NCBI RefSeq assembly: GCF_023100905.1
Contig: NZ_CP064686.1
Span: forward strand, 806,001-870,000
Direction: 5' to 3'
Length of the DNA stretch: 64,000 nt
Origin: Bradyrhizobium sp. 4
Lineage (GTDB): Bacteria > Pseudomonadota > Alphaproteobacteria > Rhizobiales > Xanthobacteraceae
Shown: piece after piece, positions 6,713 to 16,054 of the stretch
Position numbering within the stretch: position 1 is the first letter of the stretch
How the letters are laid out: every line of letters begins with the position of its first letter
Program-made: the position numbers and the translations under genes
The notes under the pieces: generated by a model
The model's database searches: none
What the model saw: only the letters and a program-made list of their open reading frames with translations
Told to the model about the DNA's origin: nothing

Positions 6713-8878
6713 CTACCCCGCCGCTTTGGCCTCGCGGCGGCGGGTGGTGAGGATGTATTCGGTGTAGCCGTTCGGCTGCTCGCGGCCCTTGAAGATGAGG
6801 TCGCTAGCCGCCTTGAAGGCCGTGCCGTCGAAGGCGGGCGCCATCGGCTTGTAGATGGGATCGCCCGCATTCTGCTTGTCGACGACGACCGCCATGCGCT
6901 TGAGCGATTCCATCACCTGCGCCTCGGTGATGACGCCCTGGTGCAGCCAGTTGGCGAGGTGCTGGCTGGAAATGCGCAAGGTGGCACGGTCTTCCATCAG
7001 GCCGACGTCGTGGATGTCAGGCACCTTGGAGCAGCCGACTCCCTGGTCGATCCAGCGCACGACATAGCCCAGAATGCCCTGGCAGTTGTTGTCGATCTCC
7101 TGCTTGACGTCGTCGGGTGCCCAGTTCGATTTCGACACCGGGATGGTGAGGATGTCTTCGAGCTTCGCGCGTGGGCCGCCCTTGGCGAGCTCCTGCTGGC
7201 GCGCGGTGACGTTGACCTGGTGGTAGTGCAGCGCGTGCAGCGTCGCGGCCGTCGGCGAGGGCACCCAGGCGGTGGTGGCGCCGGCCTGCGGATGGGCGAG
7301 CTTCTGGGCCAGCATGTCCGCCATCTTGTCGGGCGCGGCCCACATGCCCTTGCCGATCTGGGCATGGCCGGGCAGGCCACAGGTCAGGCCCATGTCGACG
7401 TTCCAATCCTCATAGGACTTGATCCAGGGCTGCGCCTTCATCTCGTTCTTGCGGATCATCGGACCCGCCTCCATCGAGGTGTGGATCTCGTCGCCGGTAC
7501 GGTCGAGGAAGCCGGTGTTGATGAACATGATGCGCTTGGAGGCGCGCTGGATGCAGGCCTTGAGGTTGACGGTGGTGCGCCGCTCCTCGTCCATGATGCC
7601 GACCTTGAGCGTGTTCTCGGGCAGCGACAGCATCTTCTCGACGCGGTCGAAGATCTCGCAGGTCAGCGACACCTCGTCGGGGCCGTGCATCTTCGGCTTG
7701 ACGATATAGGCAGATCCCGTGCGGCTGTTCTTGACCTTGGAGTTGCCTTTCAGATCATGCACGGCAAGAAGCCCGGAGACGGCGGCGTCGAGCAGGCCTT
7801 CCGGAATTTCCTCGCCCTTGTCGTCCAGCACCGCGTCGGTGAACATGTGGTGACCGCAATTGCGCATCAGCAGCAGGCTGCGGCCGTGCAGCTTGATCTC
7901 GCCCTTGCCGTCAGGCGTCTTGTAGCTGCGGTCGGCATTGAGCGAGCGCGTCAGCGTCTTGCCGCCCTTCTCGAAATCGGCCGACAGCGTGCCGTTCATC
8001 AGGCCGAGCGTGTTGCGATAGACCAGCACCTTGTCCTCGGCATCGACGGCCGCGACCGAGTCTTCCATGTCGAGAATCGTGGAGACCGCGGACTCCATGA
8101 CCATGTCCGCAACGCCGGCCGGATCGTCGTTGCCGATCGCGCTGCTGCGGTCGATCTTCACCTCGACATGCAGGCCGTTGTTGGAGAGCAGCACCGCGCT
8201 CGGTGCGGCTGCGTCGCCCTGGAAGCCCGCGAATTGCGCGGCGTTCTTCAGCGCGGTGGCGTTGCCGCTCTTCAGCTTCACCGCGAGCTGGCCTGCGACC
8301 ACGCTACAGGCGGTGACGTCGGTGTGACTGCCGGTCGCCAACGGCACGGCGGCATCGAGGAAGGCTTTCGCTTTTGCGATCACCTTGTCGCCGCGCGCCT
8401 TGTTGTAGCCCTTGCCGCTCTCGGACGGATCGTGCGGGATCGCGTCGGTGCCGTAGAAGGCGTCATAGAGCGAGCCCCAACGCGCATTCGCCGCATTCAG
8501 CGCGTAGCGTGCGTTGGTCAGGGGCACGACCAGCTGCGGGCCGCAGATCTTGCCGATCTCCTCGTCCACATTGGTGGTCTCGACCGTCTGCGTCGCCGGC
8601 TCCGGGACGAGATAGCCGATCTCCTTCAGGAAGGCGGTATAGGCATTGAGGTCGAACGCCTTGCCCTTGTTGGCGCGGTGCCAGTCGTCGATCTTGGCCT
8701 GCAGCGTGTCGCGCACCGCCAGCAGCGCGCGGTTCTTCGGGCCCAGCTCCTTGATGATGGCGGCAAGCCCGGCCCAGAACGCATCCGGCGCGATACCCGT
8801 CTTCGGGGCCGCTTCCTTGGCGATGAAATCGAACAGGACGGGAGCAATCTTCAATCCGTGGGCGTCGACGCGTTTCAT
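6713..8878 (-). CDS. glcB: Malate synthase G
   Basis: Predicted 721-residue cytosolic enzyme condensing glyoxylate with acetyl-CoA to malate in the glyoxylate bypass, used during growth on acetate, fatty acids or polyhydroxybutyrate. Length matches the G isoform (about 720 residues), not the 530-residue A form. Conserved segments include EDSVAAVDAEDKV, GIMDEERRTTVNLKA and TLRISSQHLANWLHQGV near the C-terminal catalytic region. It starts MKRVDAHGLK and is followed by a clear terminator. Isocitrate lyase is not in this window. The 5' region carries a small hairpin near 8971-8987. Confidence 0.97.
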   Translation of the reverse strand: MKRVDAHGLKIAPVLFDFIAKEAAPKTGIAPDAFWAGLAAIIKELGPKNRALLAVRDTLQAKIDDWHRANKGKAFDLNAYTAFLKEIGYLVPEPATQTVETTNVDEEIGKICGPQLVVPLTNARYALNAANARWGSLYDAFYGTDAIPHDPSESGKGYNKARGDKVIAKAKAFLDAAVPLATGSHTDVTACSVVAGQLAVKLKSGNATALKNAAQFAGFQGDAAAPSAVLLSNNGLHVEVKIDRSSAIGNDDPAGVADMVMESAVSTILDMEDSVAAVDAEDKVLVYRNTLGLMNGTLSADFEKGGKTLTRSLNADRSYKTPDGKGEIKLHGRSLLLMRNCGHHMFTDAVLDDKGEEIPEGLLDAAVSGLLAVHDLKGNSKVKNSRTGSAYIVKPKMHGPDEVSLTCEIFDRVEKMLSLPENTLKVGIMDEERRTTVNLKACIQRASKRIMFINTGFLDRTGDEIHTSMEAGPMIRKNEMKAQPWIKSYEDWNVDMGLTCGLPGHAQIGKGMWAAPDKMADMLAQKLAHPQAGATTAWVPSPTAATLHALHYHQVNVTARQQELAKGGPRAKLEDILTIPVSKSNWAPDDVKQEIDNNCQGILGYVVRWIDQGVGCSKVPDIHDVGLMEDRATLRISSQHLANWLHQGVITEAQVMESLKRMAVVVDKQNAGDPIYKPMAPAFDGTAFKAASDLIFKGREQPNGYTEYILTTRRREAKAAG

Positions 8879-9047
8879 GATGGGCTTTCTCGTTGGAAAT
8901 GGCTGTTTTTGGCTGCTTTTGACCCGACAGCAGCAAAATGCGCTCCAAGGAGCGGCTTTCGGGGTCTTATTAGCCCCAAAATCGGGGCCGTGAGAAGGCC
9001 CCCAAAAGTTGTCAAAATGTCAAGGCGAGGTGGGCGGCCCACGTACG

Positions 9048-9153
9048 GTGTCATCCCCTGCGAAAGCGAGGAATCCAGTACGCCGCGGCCTCTCGGCTGA
9101 ATCACTGCTGTCGGTGGAATACTGGGTCGCCCGGTCAAGCCGGGCGACGACAG
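9048..9153. repeat. Palindromic intergenic repeat family 1, copy A
   Basis: Begins TGTCATCCCC and ends GCGACGACAG, with internal AATCCAGTACGCCGCGGC and the inverted TACTGG. The asymmetric centre (GCCGCGGC, TCTCGG) gives it an orientation, which is the same as in copies B and D. It fills the 292-base gap between the glcB start and the cysNC stop. Confidence 0.8.
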
Positions 9154-9170
9154 CGGGGCAGCAGCCCGGC

Positions 9171-11087
9171 TCAAATATTCGCGGCGAGGTCCACGAGTTC
9201 GTCGAACAGCACGCCGGTTGTCTTGAGCATCTGTTCGATCTCGTCCGCCGCCTCGGCGACCGTCCGCGTCGACGTGTCGATCACGAGCTCAGCGGCTTGC
9301 GGCGTCTCGTAGTCGTTGAGGATGCCGGTGAACGACGCGAGCGTGCCGGCGCGGGCCTTCTTGTAGTGGCCCTTGGGGTCGCGCTCCTCGCAAATTTCCG
9401 CAGGCGTCGCGACGTGGATCTCGCGGAACGAAGTGTCGGCGATGCGGCGCGCGGTGGCGCGGTCCTCGCGGGCGGGCGAGACGGCGGCGACAATGGCGAT
9501 GTGGCCGTTGCGAGCGAGATGCGTGGCGACTTCAGCGAGACGCCGGATGTTCTCGCTGCGATCGGCGGTCGAGAAGCCGAGATCGCTGTTGAGCCCGGCG
9601 CGTAGCGTATCGCCGTCGAGCAGGATCGGCGAGCCGCCATTGCTGAACAGCCGCCGCTCCAGCGCTTTTGCGAGAGTCGACTTGCCGGAGGCGGGCAAGC
9701 CGGTGAGCCAGACCACGGCGCCGTTGTGACGATAGCGCGCGGAGCGTTCGTCGGGCCGCAGCGCGGATTCCACCGGCACGATGTCGACGGGCACAGCGCG
9801 CTGGCCGGCGTCGACCGACAGCACGAGACCGCCGCCGGCGATGCGCCCGGACACCTCGATCACGAGACGGCCGGTGCGCGGATTCTCCGTGTAGGGATCG
9901 GTGGCAATCGGATTCGAAAGGGAAATGTCGATCTCGCCGACATGGTTGCGCCCGATCGCCTTGTTCTCGACGCTCGACAGCTCGCCCGGATCGACCGCCT
10001 TCTCGATTGCGACGACGGTGGCGCGGCTTTCCTTCGGTCCGCAGCGAACCAGGAGCTGGTCGCCCTTGGCCAGCGGCTTGTCGTGCAGCCAGAAGATCCG
10101 CGCGCGCAGCCGCCGCGTCTCGCGCGGCGCGCTGTTCGTATGCGCGATGATATCGCCGCGTTCGAGGAACAGCTCGCGGTCGAGCGTGATGCCGACCGAG
10201 CGGCCCGCACCCTGTCGGCCCGCGACCGGCGTCACCGGCCAGCTCTCGACCGTCTTGATCCTGGCGATCTTGCCGGCGGGCATGATCACGATTTCGTCGC
10301 CGGCGACCAGGCTGCCGGATTCGATCCGGCCCGCAACGATGCGGCGATCGTCGAATTTGTAGATCGCCTGCACCGGCAGGCGCAGCGCCAGCGCTTCCAG
10401 CGGCCGCGCCGGCTCGAGTCCATCAAGCGCTTCGACCACGGTCGGACCCTTGTACCAGCCGATGCGGGCGGTGCGCTCGGCGACGCCGTCGCCGTCGCGG
10501 GCGGAAATCGGGATCACGGCCGTGGGCTTCACACCGAGGCCTTGCAGATGCTCCGAGATCTCGTCGCTGATCTCCTTGAAGCGCTCGGCGGAGAAGTCGA
10601 CGCGGTCCATCTTGTTGACGACGACCGCGACCTGCTTCACGCCGAGCAGATGCAGGAGATAGCCGTGCCGCCTTGTCTGGTCGCGCACGCCTTCGAGCGC
10701 GTCGATGATCAGCACCGCGCCGTCGGCCTGCGAGGCGCCGGTGATCATGTTGCGCAGGAATTCAGCGTGGCCGGGCGCGTCGATCAGCACGATGTCGCGC
10801 GAATTGGTGCGGAAGCGGATCTGCGTGGTGTCGATGGTGATGCCCTGGTCGCGCTCGGTCTGGAGCGCGTCGAGCAGGAACGACCATTCGAACGGCATGC
10901 CGCGCCGCGCGCTGACGGCCTTGAGCATCTCGAGCTTGCCGTCGGGCAGGCTGCCGGTCTCGTGCAGCAGGCGGCCGACCAGCGTCGACTTGCCATGGTC
11001 GACATGGCCGACGATGACGATGCGGACCTGCGGACGCGTGGTGCCGTTCGGGGTCGCAGGCGATGCGGGGGTGACGATCATGTTCAT
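9171..11087 (-). CDS. cysNC: Bifunctional sulfate adenylyltransferase subunit 1 / APS kinase
   Basis: Predicted 638-residue fusion. The N-terminal EF-Tu-like GTPase regulates ATP sulfurylase: G1 GHVDHGKST at residues 27-35, then DAPGHAEF and NKMDRVD. The C-terminal APS kinase domain has P-loop GLPASGKST near residue 460 and makes PAPS. With CysD it forms ATP sulfurylase. The start at 11087 (MNMIVTP) lies 19 bases after the cysD stop, with AAGGA upstream, so the two genes are cotranscribed. The fusion is like NodQ/CysNC of rhizobia; PAPS can feed sulfotransferases, because the local reductase appears to use APS. Confidence 0.95.
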   Translation of the reverse strand: MNMIVTPASPATPNGTTRPQVRIVIVGHVDHGKSTLVGRLLHETGSLPDGKLEMLKAVSARRGMPFEWSFLLDALQTERDQGITIDTTQIRFRTNSRDIVLIDAPGHAEFLRNMITGASQADGAVLIIDALEGVRDQTRRHGYLLHLLGVKQVAVVVNKMDRVDFSAERFKEISDEISEHLQGLGVKPTAVIPISARDGDGVAERTARIGWYKGPTVVEALDGLEPARPLEALALRLPVQAIYKFDDRRIVAGRIESGSLVAGDEIVIMPAGKIARIKTVESWPVTPVAGRQGAGRSVGITLDRELFLERGDIIAHTNSAPRETRRLRARIFWLHDKPLAKGDQLLVRCGPKESRATVVAIEKAVDPGELSSVENKAIGRNHVGEIDISLSNPIATDPYTENPRTGRLVIEVSGRIAGGGLVLSVDAGQRAVPVDIVPVESALRPDERSARYRHNGAVVWLTGLPASGKSTLAKALERRLFSNGGSPILLDGDTLRAGLNSDLGFSTADRSENIRRLAEVATHLARNGHIAIVAAVSPAREDRATARRIADTSFREIHVATPAEICEERDPKGHYKKARAGTLASFTGILNDYETPQAAELVIDTSTRTVAEAADEIEQMLKTTGVLFDELVDLAANI

Positions 11088-11106
11088 ACGACGCTCGCGT
11101 CCTTGA

Positions 11107-12003
11107 TCAGAGATAGCCGGCGACGCGCAGGCGCTCGAAAGCGTCCTCGGTCTCGTGGTCGAGCGCACGGCCGGAACGTTCCGGCACCTTGGTCTGCTCG
11201 AGCTCGATCAGGATCTCGTCGATGTTCGACGCGTTTGAGGCGACCGGATTGGTGATGTCCTGATCGCCCAGCGAGCGATAGCGCTTGCCGTTTTGCGACA
11301 GATACAGCGGGATGATCGGGATGTTCTCGCGCTTGGTGTAGGCCCAGATATCGGACTCGGTCCAATGCAGGATCGGATGGATGCGCAAATGCGCGCCTTG
11401 CGGCGGCGACGCATTGAAATGATCCCAGAACTCCGGCGGCTGGTCGCGCACGTCCCAATTGCCCTCGAGGCCGCGCGGAGAGAACACGCGCTCCTTGGCG
11501 CGCGTCGCCTCCTCGTCGCGGCGAATGCCGGCAATCAGGCCGTCGAAACCGTATTTGCCGAGCGCCATCTTGAGGCCCTCGGTCTTGCGCGCGGCGGAAC
11601 GGGCGGCGGGCGGCAGCGTTGGGTCGACGGCATCAATCGGCGGGCAGGGCTCGACGCGCAGATCGAGATCCCATTCCTTGCCGTAGTGATCGCGAAAGCG
11701 ATACATCTCCGGAAACTTCTTGCCGGTGTCGACATGGAGGGCCGGGAACGGCAGACGGCCGAAGAACGCCTTGCGCGCCAGCCAGATCATGACGTTGGAG
11801 TCCTTGCCGAGCGACCACAGCAGGGCGATCTTCTTCAAACGGGCAAAAGCCTCGCGGAAGATGTAGATGCTCTGGGCCTCGAGCTGGTCGAGATGGTCCA
11901 TGCTCGGTGCCAGGTCGGCAGAAAATTCTTGCGCGGGCACGCGCTCGGCGAGAGCGGGGCTGCTCAGCCCGCCAGCAGTGGAATTGTCCTTGAGAAGATG
12001 CAT
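11107..12003 (-). CDS. cysD: Sulfate adenylyltransferase subunit 2
   Basis: Predicted 298-residue catalytic subunit of ATP sulfurylase, which makes APS from sulfate and ATP. It is a PP-loop ATPase. Hallmarks are the loop SLGKDSNVM (S-x-G-K-D-S), HVDTGKKFPEMY, and the C-terminal region with RYRSLGDQDITNPV. The start at 12003 (MHLLKDNS) is preferred; an upstream in-frame start would extend into the AT-rich divergent promoter. First gene of the leftward cysD-cysNC transcript, divergent from cysG. Confidence 0.95.
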   Translation of the reverse strand: MHLLKDNSTAGGLSSPALAERVPAQEFSADLAPSMDHLDQLEAQSIYIFREAFARLKKIALLWSLGKDSNVMIWLARKAFFGRLPFPALHVDTGKKFPEMYRFRDHYGKEWDLDLRVEPCPPIDAVDPTLPPAARSAARKTEGLKMALGKYGFDGLIAGIRRDEEATRAKERVFSPRGLEGNWDVRDQPPEFWDHFNASPPQGAHLRIHPILHWTESDIWAYTKRENIPIIPLYLSQNGKRYRSLGDQDITNPVASNASNIDEILIELEQTKVPERSGRALDHETEDAFERLRVAGYL

Positions 12004-12047
12004 CTCTGCCACTTTGCGTTTGGAGGCGAAAATTCTATAGTTGCAGT

Positions 12048-12077
12048 GCAAGGGAGAAGAAAAAATTTTCTCTTTGC
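12048..12077. promoter_or_regulatory. Imperfect palindrome in the cysD-cysG divergent promoter
   Basis: The sequence runs GCAA, GAGAA, an A-rich and then T-rich centre, CTCT and TTGC, and is symmetric with small bulges. The surrounding 12004-12146 interval is strikingly AT-rich compared with its neighbours and must hold both promoters. A sulfur-responsive regulator is a reasonable binding candidate, but no known motif was matched. Confidence 0.4.
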
Positions 12078-12146
12078 GCGCTCGAAACAACACATATATA
12101 GAAAATAATTCCAGTCAACCCCGGATGTGGGGGAAGCGAGTATCGT

Positions 12147-13571
12147 ATGCGGTTCTTGCCCGTGTTCCTCGATCTCAAGGCCGGTCCGGTGGTCCTCATC
12201 GGTGCGGGTGAGCTTTTGCGCGCCAAGCTGCGCGTGCTCACTGCGGCCGGTGCGCGCATTCGCGTGCATGCGATCGACGGCAATCAGGACCTGGGTCTGA
12301 GCTCCGAGGACGCCGCGCGTATCGACATTGCGGCGGCCGATCCGCTGACCGCCGATCTCTCGGGAATCATCGCCGTCGTTTGCGCCGGCGCAGGCGATGT
12401 CGGCGTGGCGATGTCGGCCCGCGCCAAGGCGCTCGGCCTGCCCGTCAACGTCATGGACGATCTCGAGCATTCCAGCTTCATCTTTCCGGCGATCGTCGAT
12501 CGCGGCGATGTAGTGGTCGCCGTCGGCACTGGCGGCACGTCGCCGGTCGTGGCGCGGCGCGTGCGCGAGAAGATCGAGGCGCTGCTGCCGGCGCGCATCG
12601 GCGAGCTCGCCGAGTTCATCGGCGGCTTCCGCAAATCCGTCAACGAACGTATTGCCGAGTTTCCGCTGCGCCGCCGCTTCTGGGAGCGCGTCATCGACGG
12701 CCCGATTGGCGCTGCCATTCTGGCCGGCCGCAAAGGCGAGGCGGACGCAGCGCTCAAGGCGATTTCCGATCCATCCGCGTTTGCGCGGGGCGACAAGCCG
12801 GAAGGCTCGGTCGCTCTGGTCGGCGCCGGTCCAGGTGATCCGGATTTGCTCACCATCAAGGCGCTGCGCGCGCTCCAGGATGCCGATATCGTCTTCCACG
12901 ACGAACTGGTCTCGCCTGAAATTCTCGATCGCATCCGCCGTGACACGACGCGTGTGCCCGTCGGCCGCCGCGTCGGCAAGCCCGGCATCGGGCAGGACGC
13001 CATCAACAAGCGCATGATCGAGGCCGCGCAATCCGGCCAGCGTGTGGTGCGGCTGAAGGGCGGCGATCCCTTCGTGTTCGGCCGTGGCGGCGAAGAAGTC
13101 GAAGCGCTGCGTGCTGCCGGCGTTGCCTATTCGATCATTCCCGGCATTACCGCAGGCCTCGGCGGTGCCGCCGATTTCGAGGTGCCGCTCACCTACCGTC
13201 ACGAAGCAACCCGCATCACCTTCCTCACCGCGCACAAGGCGCGCGACGCGGAAGTCGTGGACTGGTCGACGCTGACCGACGCCAGGATGACCGTCGTGGT
13301 CTACATGGGCATGACGGCTGCGCCCGCTATACGCGCCGGCCTGTTTGCCGCCGGCCGTTCGCCGGAGACGCCGGTCGGCGTGTTCGCCCGCGTCACGCGC
13401 CCCGATGCGCAAGGCGCGATCGGCACGCTGCGCGACCTGCCTGAGCTGGTGCGACGGACCAACGGCGGGCCTGCCATTCTCATCATCGGCGATGTGGTCC
13501 GGCATGCCGGATCGCTTCGCCGCCAAACCCCAAAGCAAATCATCTCTGACCTATTGGATGCAGCCGAATGA
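12147..13571 (+). CDS. cysG: Siroheme synthase (multifunctional)
   Basis: Predicted 474-residue enzyme converting uroporphyrinogen III to siroheme, the cofactor of sulfite reductase. Residues 1-215 are the precorrin-2 dehydrogenase/ferrochelatase module with the NAD-binding start FLDLKAGPVVLIGAGELL. Residues 227-470 are the SAM-dependent uroporphyrinogen III C-methyltransferase, starting GSVALVGAGPGDPDLLT and including RLKGGDPFVFGRGGEE. It is the first gene of the rightward sulfur operon. Its stop overlaps the DUF2849 start as ATGA, indicating translational coupling. Confidence 0.95.
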   Translation: MRFLPVFLDLKAGPVVLIGAGELLRAKLRVLTAAGARIRVHAIDGNQDLGLSSEDAARIDIAAADPLTADLSGIIAVVCAGAGDVGVAMSARAKALGLPVNVMDDLEHSSFIFPAIVDRGDVVVAVGTGGTSPVVARRVREKIEALLPARIGELAEFIGGFRKSVNERIAEFPLRRRFWERVIDGPIGAAILAGRKGEADAALKAISDPSAFARGDKPEGSVALVGAGPGDPDLLTIKALRALQDADIVFHDELVSPEILDRIRRDTTRVPVGRRVGKPGIGQDAINKRMIEAAQSGQRVVRLKGGDPFVFGRGGEEVEALRAAGVAYSIIPGITAGLGGAADFEVPLTYRHEATRITFLTAHKARDAEVVDWSTLTDARMTVVVYMGMTAAPAIRAGLFAAGRSPETPVGVFARVTRPDAQGAIGTLRDLPELVRRTNGGPAILIIGDVVRHAGSLRRQTPKQIISDLLDAAE

Positions 13572-13885
13572 CCTCCCCGCTTGAACAGAAAAAGATCAAA
13601 ATCGCCGGCCCCTCGGTCGTGACCGCCAATCGCACCTGGGACGGCATCGTGGTGTACCGCACCGCCGCCAACGGCTGGTCTGCCGACCTCTCGGAAGCCG
13701 CGATCGTGCGCAACTCCGACGAGGCGAAAGCGTTGCTTGCGGAGTCCGTGGCCGATGACGTGGGCGCGATCGGTCCCTATATCGCCCCGGTACAGGTCGG
13801 CGCCGACGGCAAGGTCGAACCCGGCAATCTGCGCGAACAGATCCGCCGCACCGGCGTGACCATCGGACAGCCGGTCCAGGTTTAA
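13568..13885 (+). CDS. DUF2849 protein of the sulfite reductase operon
   Basis: Predicted 105-residue soluble protein of the DUF2849 family, with a small beta-rich domain beginning near KIAGPSVVTANRTWDG. It lacks signal peptide or metal motifs. It overlaps cysG by four bases and ends 11 bases before cysI. Its fixed position between siroheme synthesis and the siroheme enzyme suggests a role in cofactor delivery or reductase assembly, which is inference. No biochemical function is established for the family. Confidence 0.88.
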   Translation: MTSPLEQKKIKIAGPSVVTANRTWDGIVVYRTAANGWSADLSEAAIVRNSDEAKALLAESVADDVGAIGPYIAPVQVGADGKVEPGNLREQIRRTGVTIGQPVQV

Positions 13886-13896
13886 GGCATTCTCTC

Positions 13897-15552
13897 ATGT
13901 ACGCTTACGACGAAATCGACCGCACGCTCGTCAACGAGCGCGTCTCGGAATTCCGCGACCAGGTGAAGCGCCGCCTGTCCGGCGAGCTCACCGAGGACGA
14001 GTTCAAGATCCTGCGGCTGCAAAACGGCGTCTATCTGCAACTGCACGCCTACATGTTCCGCGTCGCGATCCCCTACGGGACGCTGGCGTCCAACCAGTTG
14101 CGGGCGCTCGCCCACGTCGCGCGCAAATACGACCGCGGCTACGGCCATTTCACGACGCGGCAGAACATCCAGTTCAACTGGATCAAGCTCGCCGAGCTGC
14201 CGGATGCGCTGGCCGATCTCGCCGAGGTCGGCATCCATGCGATGCAGACCTCCGGCAACAACATGCGCAACGTCACCTCGGACCAGTGGGCCGGCGTCGC
14301 GCCCGGCGAGATCGAGGATCCCCGCGTCTGGTCGGAGCTGATCCGCCAGCACACCACGCTGCATCCGGAATTCTCGTTCCTGCCGCGCAAGTTCAAGATC
14401 GCGATCACCGCGTCGGACCACGACCGCGCCGCGATCAAGATCCACGACATCGGGCTGAAGCTGATCAAGAACGAGAAGGGCGAGACCGGCTTCGAGGTTC
14501 TGGTCGGCGGCGGGCTCGGGCGCACGCCGTTCATCGGCAAGACTATCAAGCACTTCGTGCATGGCCGCGACATTCTCAGCTATATCGAAGCGATCCTGCG
14601 CGTCTACAACCAGTACGGCCGCCGCGACAATATCTACAAGGCGCGCATCAAGATCCTGGTGCACGAGCTCGGCATCGAGAAGTTCTCGCGCGAGGTCGAG
14701 GAGGAGTGGCAGCACATCCGCAACTCCTCGCTCCAGATCGACGACGAGGTGGTCGAGGACATCCGCTCGCGCTTCACCTATCCCGCCTACGAGAAGCTGC
14801 CGCACATGCCGGACGAGCTGCGCCAGGCCGCGGCCGATCCGGATTTCGAGGCGTGGCGCAAGAACTCGGTGGCCCCGCACAAGGTCCAGGGCTATTCCAT
14901 TGTCACGATCTCGCTGAAGCCGATCGGCGCGCCTCCGGGCGATGCCACCGCCGAGCAGATGGATGCGCTCGCCGATCTCGCCGACAGATATTCCTTCGGG
15001 GAGATCCGCGTCGGCCACGAGCAGAACCTCGCTTTGCCGCACGTTGCCAAGCGCGACCTGCCGGCGTTGTGGAAGGCGCTCGACAAGCTCGGCCTCGCGA
15101 CGCCGAACGTCAATCTGATCACCGACATCATCGCCTGCCCGGGGCTCGACTACTGCTCGCTGGCCAATGCGCGCTCGATCCCGATCGCGCAGGAACTGAC
15201 GCGGCGCTTCGCCAATCACGAGCTGGCCAATTTGATCGGCCGGTTGCACATCAACATCTCCGGCTGCATCAACGCCTGCGGCCATCACCATGTCGGTCAC
15301 ATCGGCATCCTCGGCGTCGAAAAGAACGGCGAGGAAGTCTACCAGATCACCATCGGCGGGCGCGCCGACGAGAGCGCCGCGCTCGGCAATCTGATCGGCC
15401 CCGGCGTCAAGTTCGACGAGGTCGCCGACGTGGTCGAGGACATCGTGGAAGCCTATCTAGCGCTGCGCGAGCGGCCCGAAGAGCTGTTCATGGACACCGT
15501 AAAGCGCCTCGGCGTCGAACCCTTCAAGGAGCGCGTTTATGCCACTCGTTAA
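13897..15552 (+). CDS. cysI: Sulfite (nitrite/sulfite-type) reductase hemoprotein
   Basis: Predicted 551-residue siroheme-[4Fe-4S] reductase that reduces sulfite to sulfide with six electrons. The cluster ligands are visible as Cys414-x5-Cys420 (CPGLDYC) and Cys457-x3-Cys461 (SGCINACGHH), the pattern shared by assimilatory sulfite and nitrite reductases. The repeated N- and C-terminal ferredoxin-like halves are present (TTRQNIQFNW; GHEQNLALPH). Its siroheme, APS reductase and sulfate-uptake neighbours assign it to sulfite. No CysJ flavoprotein is adjacent, so the electron donor is probably ferredoxin or a remote reductase. Confidence 0.93.
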   Translation: MYAYDEIDRTLVNERVSEFRDQVKRRLSGELTEDEFKILRLQNGVYLQLHAYMFRVAIPYGTLASNQLRALAHVARKYDRGYGHFTTRQNIQFNWIKLAELPDALADLAEVGIHAMQTSGNNMRNVTSDQWAGVAPGEIEDPRVWSELIRQHTTLHPEFSFLPRKFKIAITASDHDRAAIKIHDIGLKLIKNEKGETGFEVLVGGGLGRTPFIGKTIKHFVHGRDILSYIEAILRVYNQYGRRDNIYKARIKILVHELGIEKFSREVEEEWQHIRNSSLQIDDEVVEDIRSRFTYPAYEKLPHMPDELRQAAADPDFEAWRKNSVAPHKVQGYSIVTISLKPIGAPPGDATAEQMDALADLADRYSFGEIRVGHEQNLALPHVAKRDLPALWKALDKLGLATPNVNLITDIIACPGLDYCSLANARSIPIAQELTRRFANHELANLIGRLHINISGCINACGHHHVGHIGILGVEKNGEEVYQITIGGRADESAALGNLIGPGVKFDEVADVVEDIVEAYLALRERPEELFMDTVKRLGVEPFKERVYATR

Positions 15553-16054
15553 CGGCGGAAAGATCGCCGACGACAGCTTCGTCAAGCTCGCCGTCGACAC
15601 GCCGCTGCCCGAGGGCGGCGACATCCTGGTGCCGGCCGAACGCTTCGTGGGCGAGGCGGATACGTTGCTCAAGCGGAACGGCAAGGTCGGCGTGATCTGG
15701 CCGAACAATCGCGACATCGCCGAGCTGGTGCCCTATCTCGGCAAGATCGCCGTCGTCGCGCTGGTGTTCCCGACCTTCCGCGACGGACGCGCCTACAGCC
15801 AGGCGCGGCTGCTGCGCGAGCGCTACAATTACCGCGGCGAATTGCGTGCGACGGGCCAGATCCTGCGGGACCAGTTCGTGTTCATGCTGCGCGCGGGCTT
15901 CGATTCCTTCGACGTCAAGAAGCAGGCCGACGCGGAAGCCTTCATGCAGACCGCGAAGCGCTACTCGGTATTCTACCAGCCCACCGGCGACGGCCGGATC
16001 ACGGCGCTGCACCGGCGCATGCAACTGCGTCATTCCGAGGGTGTCGGCACGTGA
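15539..16054 (+). CDS. DUF934 protein of the sulfite reductase operon
   Basis: Predicted 171-residue cytosolic protein of the DUF934 family, found beside cysI and cysH in many proteobacteria. It contains VFPTFRDGRAYSQARLLRER and ends with STSP-like basic residues after FYQPTGDG. Its start lies 14 bases inside the end of cysI, and its TGA overlaps the cysH GTG, so translation of the three genes is tightly coupled. The family is implicated in sulfite reduction by context only. Confidence 0.92.
   Translation: MPLVNGGKIADDSFVKLAVDTPLPEGGDILVPAERFVGEADTLLKRNGKVGVIWPNNRDIAELVPYLGKIAVVALVFPTFRDGRAYSQARLLRERYNYRGELRATGQILRDQFVFMLRAGFDSFDVKKQADAEAFMQTAKRYSVFYQPTGDGRITALHRRMQLRHSEGVGT

Noticed and set aside
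8971..8987. Riboswitch in the glcB leader
   Set aside because: Only a small GCCCC/GGGGC hairpin is present; there is no larger conserved fold.
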